From: Hypsibius dujardini
Taxonomy: Eukaryota > Tardigrada > Eutardigrada > Parachela > Hypsibiidae
Assembly: GCA_001579985.1 (NCBI GenBank)
Contig: LRSR01005459.1
Coordinates: 1-23,533, forward strand
Direction: 5' to 3'
Length of the DNA: 23,533 nucleotides
The notes under the pieces were generated by a model, which worked only from the letters and a program-made list of their open reading frames with translations, was not told where the DNA came from and ran no database searches. Both the position numbers and the translations under genes were made by a program. Below are positions 17,642 to 23,533 of the stretch, one piece after another. Position 1 is the stretch's first letter. Each line of letters starts with the position of its first letter.

Positions 17642-20600
17642 ATGGAGGGCTCTCCGACAATTTCTCCAACCATTGCTTCTGTAAGACGCTTCCCACGCGT
17701 GAAAGTTCCGACACCTTTATTCTGTACGTTTCACATCGATTATGGTATCAACAGATAGAGTTTGCCGTTAAAATGTCTTGCAAGAACTGCGAGGCGGCTG
17801 TGAAAAAAGCCCTGGGAGATGTTCAAGGTTTGTCGGTGGTTGCATTAGATTGATTGGTTGATTGACGCTGACTCTTGTGTTGTTTGCTGTAGCATTTTCT
17901 GCTTTTAGGCATTGACTCTGTGGCTGTCGATCTAGCCAAGGAGTCGGTTATTGTCCAGACATCTCTCACGTCAAGTGTGGTTCAGAATTTAATCGAAAAA
18001 AGCGGAAAGAAAGCTGTCTTACGTGGAGTCGGGGCACCGGGTATGAAGTGTGGCCGGTTGATCGATTGATTGTTTTGTATTTTTTATAACGACTTGATTG
18101 ATTGATATATATAGGTTATTGTTAAACTAATTCATGGGGGCTTTCGTTGGGGGGTTTTTTTCAGGTACCCAATTAGGCGCAGCGGTCGTGGAATTTTATG
18201 GAATGGGCGGGGTGAAGGGAGTGACACGGTTTGTGCAGTTGAGCGAGAATAAATGCCTGATTGACGGCACCATTGACGGTTTATCTCCGGGACGACATGG
18301 ATTTGCGGTGTGTGAGAGCGGCGACCTCAGCCAGGGCTGTGAGAGGTTAGTGTTAGTCTAAGCTTTAAGATGTTGGCACGGGATATGTAGAACTCAGGCC
18401 AGTTGATTGCCCAATCGATGGTCGAAGTGGACATACGGTTGATTGATTGGTGAATGGATTGATTGATTGATTGATTGACGTCTTCATTTATGGAATTTGA
18501 ATGAATTGATTGATTGGTGAATGGATTGATTGATTGATTGACGTCTTCAATTATGGAATTTGAATGAATTGATTAGTTCCCCTCAAGTTTTCTTGATTTG
18601 CCCCGTTGCACTGCCATTATAAGAGCTTTTTCGGGAAAATTTTTGAGCTATGTTCGAATTGAAAATTCCACACCTGATACGCGTCGGGACCGTAAACGAG
18701 ACTGGACTATGGGCACTCTTCATGCTCGTGAAAATTAGCGTATGCTCGCGATCTCAAGGGACACTTTTCTGCCCTACCCGTAGATTATAACCAACCCGGA
18801 CCGTGCCTATTGAGTGCCGTTCACCAAATTACCACTGTAGGGACAAATGTACGGAAAAGCACAACTGTACAATCAATCGATCGAGCACAACGAGTAAGCT
18901 GTAAGAAAACAGCCAATCAGGGAAGAGTGAATTCGATTGAACGTTCAATCGAGTGCAGGGCCATACCGAGGGAAGGCGGGGCTTAGCTGTCCCTTGAGAT
19001 CGCGACCATACGGTAGCGTCCTTCGAGTTGGTGGTCAATTTGTGTGATTTCTTCTTCTCGTATATGAATTCATTGAGTTGAAATGTCTTTAATAGAGGGT
19101 CGTGCAGGCGAAAAGCGTGAGAGTTTTTGTGCGTTTTCGAAGCGAAATTTCAAGTCTGAGCGTTGACCAGTGATTGAATCCTGCTGTGGGTCGCCAAAGA
19201 CCTTCCTCTGAAACGTCCTCAGTTCGCGAAGTTTTCCGGTTTCCATTACAGCGCTAGAATGTCTGCCACCAAAAATAAGTTTGGGCGCAGCTTCCGGGTA
19301 AACGTGGGAGTTCTCCGATGCTGGAGAATGGCGGTCACTTCCGCGGCATTTAGAGCTTTCCATTTTGGTCGCCGCAAATTGTCCGCTCGTCACCGCTCTA
19401 ATTCGCGCTTTTTCATGTTCAGTCGAAACATTTGCATCTACACAGTCTAGATTTAGCATTAGTGCAGCGAAGCTGTTGGCATAGGACTTCTCCGAGGCAC
19501 GAGAGTGGCGGGCACTGCAGCTTGAGCTGAAGATTTCCCATTTTAGATCGCCGCAATCTTTTCTTTGTAAAGGCTGCTTTCCTGTCTCCGACAATAAATT
19601 TAAACTCCTGGGATCGTTTTTCAAGGATATGGGAAAGTTCCGTGCTTTCAGGGAGGAAATCACCTGTGATCGGTTACCCATTGCCATTGTAATTTACTTA
19701 CGCGATCGTCCTTGACTTTCTTCTTAATGAGTGACGTCAAGGGTTTTTCATAATGAATGCGTGTATAATTTGGACACACCCCCTTGTTAAGCTGTCTACT
19801 GTAGAGACTGCAGACGTCTGCAGTCATTAACCGAACCGGGCAGTTACATGTGACGTCACGAACGGATGGGCGTGTTCAGCGTTCGGCTTGACCAATCACG
19901 CACGTCGAAAAGCTTGACCCTTGTCTTCCGCTTGAAATGTGATGAACGAAGAAACTGTTCCATTGGCAGGTGTAATGTCTTTTTTAAGTTTGAACACATT
20001 TCGAGGCAATCAAATTTAGGAAATATTTTCGTGCAGTTTTAAAGGGAAGAGATGATAGTTGAAGATGACGCGTGTGGAATCCTTTTTTCTGTTTCCATTT
20101 TTTGTATTGGCAGTGTGGGAAATCATTACAACCCGACCAAGGCCGACCACTCCGGACCAGATTCGCCGACCGGTGTAGGTTTTTTGCTATGCTTCTATTT
20201 TTTTCCGAGGAATTTCTTATGAGGCCAATTTAATTACTTTGGTATTTTTGGTTTTGGCATTTTGTTTCATCAGCACGTCGGCGACCTGGGCAATATCCTC
20301 GCGGACGCCACCGGTAGAGCGTCCTTTCGCTTTGAAAACAACAAAATCAAGCTGCTTGATCTGATTGGTCACGCGGTGGCGATCCACGCAGGGGAGGATG
20401 ACTGCGGCAAGGGGGCGGGTGGAAGCTCCAAAATCGACGGGAATGCCGGTCCCAAGTACGTTCATTTCCATTCCGTTAACGCGCACAAAATGGTTTTATA
20501 TTTAAATAAATTGATAAATAAATCACAGACGCGGAAGGTTTTTTAGTAAAAAATTATTTTATTCAAAAAAAATTACATTTTTCACGATTTGTAAATTTTT

Positions 20601-21843
20601 GTAATGAAGTACATTGTACTTATCTATTATTATTATTTGGCAACTGCTTTTTTTATCCCAACTATTTTAAATATCGAGTTTGGATTTTTAGTCGACATTT
20701 TTTTCCAAATTATATTAAGGGCAACTCGGCGCTTTGAAATCGTCCTTAAATCTCACCGGGTCGCCAGCCGCAGTGACCATGGATTATTGTTTTCGTGTTC
20801 CAATCTATTTTTTTATGACTCATTGTTGAGTTAGCAAACTTTTTGTCCTTTTCAATTTTTCAAAAAAAATCCTATGACGTCATCGGACGTCGCCGTCCCC
20901 CTCGGGCACTCTTTTGATAACTTTGGACGTAGTCGCCCTTCTCGGGCACTCTTTTGATAACTTTGAATGGCGAGTATCTTCTGATTAACCTCGTTTTGCA
21001 CTTTTCCGATAGGCATTTAAAATTGCAACCTTCAAAATTCAGCGTTTTGAATGAGCAAGATGCATTACAGAGAAAAAGAGGAAGAACCGTGAAAAAAATT
21101 TATTTTGGGATGGGATGAACTTGGGTCGCTGAATTTCTCAAACCTTTAAGTTAGTTAATTAAACTAAATTATTAAAATAATATTCCGGTGGAAAATTTTT
21201 TGATTATGTTGCTTCTCATTAACTGGGGGCCAAATATAAATTTGGGTATTTTTAGTACCGTATAATCGAATTTTAAATATCGCTTCTGGTTTTTGAGTGA
21301 AAATATTTCTCAATTTTATTAAATTAATTTAATAATTAAATAGTTAAATTTCATCTGTGAATTAATTTTAGTGGAAAAGTTGTTGATATTGAGGGTATTC
21401 AAAGTTCGCTTATTTGCAGCGTTTATTTCGCTATTTCAAACTCGCTAATCTCCCTGGTTTTGAAGATAAGCGAGAAAAGCAGCCAAGGAGCTGCTTTTCT
21501 CGGTTATCTGCTCGCTAATTGTGTGCATGTGTCTTGTCAGTTGAGAAAAGCGGAGGAGACACAGCCTCACGTAAGCCAGGGTGCGTGTCCTCGTGTCGCC
21601 GTCGGAAGGGCGTGCAAAACCAGGGAGATTAGCGAGTTTGAAATAGCGAAATAGACGCTGCAAATAAGCGAACTTTGAAAATCCTTTTTGTTAAAATTGT
21701 TAAATTTCGTCCGCTGTTTCAGATTAGCCTGTGGCATCTTAGCCCGATCTGCCGGGATCATGGAGAACGAGAAGAAAATCTGCAGCTGCAACGGCGAAAC
21801 TTTATGGGACGAACGGGACACTGCCAAATCCAAATTTAGTTAG
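17642..21843 (+). CDS. CCS: Copper chaperone for superoxide dismutase
   Basis: Exons are 17642-17680, 17755-17827, 17909-18040, 18165-18345, 20114-20174, 20274-20455 and 21723-21843, in phase, giving 262 aa. CCS loads copper into, and oxidises the disulfide of, Cu/Zn SOD1. Domain I is Atx1-like with the copper-binding MSCKNC (Cys22, Cys25). Domain II is SOD1-like, with zinc ligands kept (His146, His154, His163, Asp166) but the SOD1 HxH copper pair replaced by Ala129 and Cys131. Domain III has LACGILARSAG and the CxC motif KICSCNG (Cys243, Cys245) that transfers copper. The first exon (ATG 17642, 13 codons) is inferred from phase and a good donor (GTAAGA) and is less certain. Introns 4 (1768 bp) and 6 (1267 bp) are unusually long for the window and hold repeats. 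The stop is only 37 bp from the tentative end of the opposing gene. Confidence 0.93.
18441..18570. repeat. Tandem duplication of a GATT-containing block
   Basis: Copies at 18441-18507 and 18508-18570 differ mainly by one GATT unit. Each includes TTGATTGACGTCTTCA and ends in GAATTTGAATGAATT. Confidence 0.88.
18739..19012. mobile_element. MITE-like element, 25-bp terminal inverted repeats
   Basis: The arm at 18739-18763 (ending GCGATCTCAAGGGACA) is the reverse complement of 18988-19012 with one mismatch. TAGCGT occurs at both edges (18736 and 19014) and could be a target-site duplication, though it overlaps the left arm. No transposase is encoded; 274 bp fits a non-autonomous element. Confidence 0.65.
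19070..19687 (-). CDS. Hypothetical antisense ORF with internal repeats (doubtful)
   Basis: A 205-codon open frame lies antisense inside CCS intron 4. The translation contains degenerate repeats of about 60 residues: ARHSRASEKSYANSFAAL is echoed by DRHSPASENSHVYPEAAPKL. I recognise no family. The same DNA has diverged repeats of about 180 bp, so the open frame may be a by-product of a satellite whose unit is a multiple of three. An upstream CRE-like TGACGTCA at 19732 is suggestive only. Confidence 0.2.
   Translation of the reverse strand: MAMGNRSQVISSLKARNFPISLKNDPRSLNLLSETGKQPLQRKDCGDLKWEIFSSSCSARHSRASEKSYANSFAALMLNLDCVDANVSTEHEKARIRAVTSGQFAATKMESSKCRGSDRHSPASENSHVYPEAAPKLIFGGRHSSAVMETGKLRELRTFQRKVFGDPQQDSITGQRSDLKFRFENAQKLSRFSPARPSIKDISTQ
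19732..19858. promoter_or_regulatory. Two CRE consensus sites flanking a 20-bp palindrome
   Basis: TGACGTCA occurs at 19732-19739 and 19851-19858. Between them GACTGCAGACGTCTGCAGTC (19806-19825) is a perfect 20-bp palindrome. TGACGTCA is the CREB/ATF-type binding consensus. Whether it acts as an intronic enhancer, an alternative promoter or a relic of a mobile element is unknown. Confidence 0.45.
20886..20965. repeat. 40-bp direct repeat, two copies
   Basis: CTCGGGCACTCTTTTGATAA followed by CTTTG occurs at 20901 and 20941, with the preceding GGACGT also shared. The period is exactly 40 bp. Confidence 0.9.
21398..21679. mobile_element. Foldback/MITE element with 65-bp inverted repeats
   Basis: The arm at 21398-21462 and the arm at 21615-21679 are reverse complements over 65 bp with one mismatch. 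A second hairpin is nested just inside the left arm: CGAGAAAAGCAGC (21471-21483) pairs with GCTGCTTTTCTCG (21490-21502). There is no ORF for a transposase. The near identity of the arms suggests recent insertion or a maintained structure. No clear target-site duplication was found. Confidence 0.85.
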
Positions 21844-22317
21844 CCAAAAGAAAAGGTTATCCCATTCTGAAGAGTCCTCTCAGATGTTCATCCGTCCGTC
21901 CTCCGGTTTTCGAATGTGATTCTAGAAATATCAGAAAAACGGTTCTATAACATTATAGCATGTCTTTGGGAATTTATACACACATTGCCACAATTTTGGG
22001 TGACAGACTTAAAGCCAAAAGGGTGGTCCGAGTTCGAGCCGAATTAAGTCACCGCACGCACGCGCTCTTGACCACAGCTGACCATGCAGCCTTTGTTCAA
22101 TTGATCGATTGATTGATTGAACTTGTATATTTTGGCGGAATTTAAAGCAGCTTGCTCGATCTAATTTCTCCACTGGGCCAGGCATCAAATCAAAGATTCA
22201 GGAAAGAGCAGTGGCAATTTCTAGTCAAGAGTGGCTCCAACTCAGGCCACCGTGATGGCTCCAACTCTGCACCCAAAATTGTGGCCGTGTGTGTGTATAC
22301 GCCGGAATTTGACTCAC

Positions 22318-22706
22318 CGCTGCGAATTCGTTGTTCCGTGGATGCGAAGTGGTCGGCAGCATCGCCTTGGTCGGCGGGTACTTGCCGTAGTCGTTGGAGG
22401 TCGTGCGGAAGCCCAGCTTGTTCACCATCGTCCTCATAATCCCATAAACGTTGGCATCTGTTTCGTCCGTGCATACAAAAATTGGTATTATTTCCATAAA
22501 AATGGCAGGTCCAAATTCAGAACATTAGCTTTCAGAAAATCTGTTCTTTTTTTGGTCAGAAAAAAAATCGCTAACGATCGATCTTCATTTGAGGACTTGT
22601 ACAAAACTTCACAAAAATACGAGGATTTTTCTACAAGAGATTTTCCTCCCTCACCGTGAATGGGTTGCAAGCCGAATAGCGGTCGTCCGGGATTTTCTGG
22701 ATCCAT
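22318..22706 (-). CDS. PIERCE-like microtubule inner protein (probable, 3' end not resolved)
   Basis: Two minus-strand exons, 22706-22655 and 22457-22318, join in phase (CAC G|AT GCC) and encode 63 residues. The second contains KLGFRTTSNDYGKYPPT and LPTTSHPRNNEFAA. This resembles the YRTTSxxYGxxPPTxxxMPxxxxPRxxxFS pattern I remember for the piercer-of-microtubule-wall proteins (C9orf116/C15orf65), which sit inside axonemal doublet microtubules. The donor after GCAGCG is GTGAGT. The last exon is uncertain; one candidate is 21921-21880, which would end 37 bp from the CCS stop. An alternative in-frame ATG at 22736 would add ten residues. Confidence 0.5.
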
Positions 22707-22846
22707 TTTGCCAGTTGCGGTGATAGGTGGTTTCACAAGTCAATATTGCATGGTAACATTTTACTGATGAGAGTTGTCATGTCTACCAAGCCTGAAGCGC
22801 TTCAAATTTATCGCAGCGTTGAATTTACAAAGAGTTTATCAAGTGA

Positions 22847-22918
22847 GGGCCGTTAGATCAGTGGTAGATCGCTCGCTTTGCATGCGAGATGTCGAGGGTT
22901 CAAACCCCTCACGGTCCA
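22847..22918 (+). tRNA. tRNA-Ala (TGC anticodon)
   Basis: All four arms fold: acceptor GGGCCGT with ACGGTCC, D stem GATC/GATC, anticodon stem CTCGC/GCGAG with loop TTTGCAT, and T stem GAGGG/CCCTC with loop TTCAAAC. The length is 72 nt including discriminator A. The acceptor stem has the G3-U70 wobble, the alanine identity determinant. There is no intron. B box GGTTCAAACCC is at 22897-22907, and a T8 Pol III terminator follows at 22921-22928. Confidence 0.97.
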
Positions 22919-22920
22919 AC

Positions 22921-22928
22921 TTTTTTTT
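22921..22928 (+). terminator. Pol III terminator
   Basis: Run of eight T residues starting 3 nt after the tRNA discriminator base. Confidence 0.9.
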
Positions 22929-23533
22929 CCGCGTACGAACAATTTCGAGCAATTTCGAAAAACGAAGTTTATGTTGAATTATCTGGCATTTGATTTCACG
23001 AACATTTTTTTATGATTTCGGTCGATTGACCATGAAGTTTTGGCCTAATTATTCATACTTTCACCCCGTCCGCATATGGTAGATAATAATATGATATATA
23101 TGGTAGAAATAATACTCAACCTAACAACCAGTATGAGTCATCATCTCAAGTTGACCATCAATGTAGAGGGCCTCCACTAACTTTTTCCAAAAACAAAATT
23201 AAAAGGAAAGGAAAGTGATTTAGCAAATTATTTTTGAATTCACATCGTTTGGCGAACCGGTCAGTCGTTTCCTAATTATTCCTTCTATAGCGTGGGATCG
23301 CACTGTGTTCACTGCCTATAAATTAACTTTTGAAACTAATGGTTCTATTAATTACAACTAATAATGAATTATAACTAGCTTGGTAAAAATTGTCATACCA
23401 AGACTAGTAGTTTGTCGAAAGGAAATTCATTTGTGCTGCGCAAATAATGTGGCATGTATATCGTCACATAGACGTGGCGCCAAAAATAACGTCAGCACAA
23501 AATATGCCTACAGGCAACTGTTTCAAGGTTAAT
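22929..23533. other. AT-rich tail of the window
   Basis: No exon, RNA gene or clear repeat recognised on either strand; ORFs are short and AT-biased. Confidence 0.5.

Larger units (their letters stand above)
18346..20113 (+). other. CCS intron 4, repeat-rich
   Basis: This 1768-bp intron contains, in order, a duplicated GATT block (18441-18570), a 274-bp inverted-repeat element (18739-19012), an antisense open frame with about 180-bp internal repeats (19070-19687), and a region with two TGACGTCA sites and a 20-bp palindrome (19732-19858). Confidence 0.75.
20456..21722 (+). other. CCS intron 6
   Basis: A 1267-bp AT-rich intron. It holds a third TGACGTCA (20875-20882), a 40-bp direct duplication (20886-20965) and a 282-bp foldback element near its 3' end (21398-21679). 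No coding signal seen. Confidence 0.75.

Noticed and set aside
20217-20486. Minus ORF of 89 aa opposite a CCS exon
   Set aside because: It is a shadow of exon 20274-20455, which has the SOD-like domain on the plus strand.

Overview
The window is nuclear DNA of an animal, most likely a protostome invertebrate. Every gene is split by GT-AG introns, tetranucleotide satellites are dense, there is one Pol III tRNA gene, and the proteins are typical metazoan ones. The phylum cannot be fixed from the sequence. A probable axonemal protein gene at the right end argues for an animal with motile cilia or flagellated sperm, which would disfavour nematodes.

Left third (1-6800): two tandem plus-strand genes for secreted astacin-like proteins. 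The first is cut by the window start. Both keep the astacin fold markers but have lost every zinc ligand and the catalytic glutamate, so they look like pseudoproteases. Their C-termini differ completely. Gene 1 (exons 103-1989) ends in two SnoaL/NTF2-like domains resembling a bacterial two-domain protein. Gene 2 (2618-6156, complete, 608 aa) ends in a threonine-rich linker and an unrecognised cysteine-containing domain. Their introns are filled with CTGT- or CAGA-type arrays.

Middle (6822-17319): short-chain acyl-CoA dehydrogenase (minus, 9915-6822), RRP15 (plus, 10618-12425), MTERF3 (plus, 13194-15255, with an apparent exon duplication), and N6AMT1/HEMK2 (minus, 17319-15661). A fragment copied from the MTERF3 3' end lies between the last two.

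Right third (17642-23533): CCS, the copper chaperone for SOD1 (plus, 17642-21843), shares a 322-bp divergent promoter region with N6AMT1. Its two large introns hold two MITE-like inverted-repeat elements, a CRE/palindrome cluster and an antisense repetitive ORF. A probable PIERCE-type microtubule inner protein gene lies on the minus strand, followed by a tRNA-Ala(TGC). The last 600 bp are AT-rich with nothing recognised.

The housekeeping genes do not form one pathway, though ACADS and MTERF3 are mitochondrial. A 12-mer, GCRCARYGCRCA, recurs at three intergenic sites around MTERF3, N6AMT1 and CCS and may be a shared promoter element. The most novel content is the pseudo-astacin pair with swapped C-terminal domains. 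Exon borders were set by hand from splice signals, reading phase and remembered family sequences; no searches were run.
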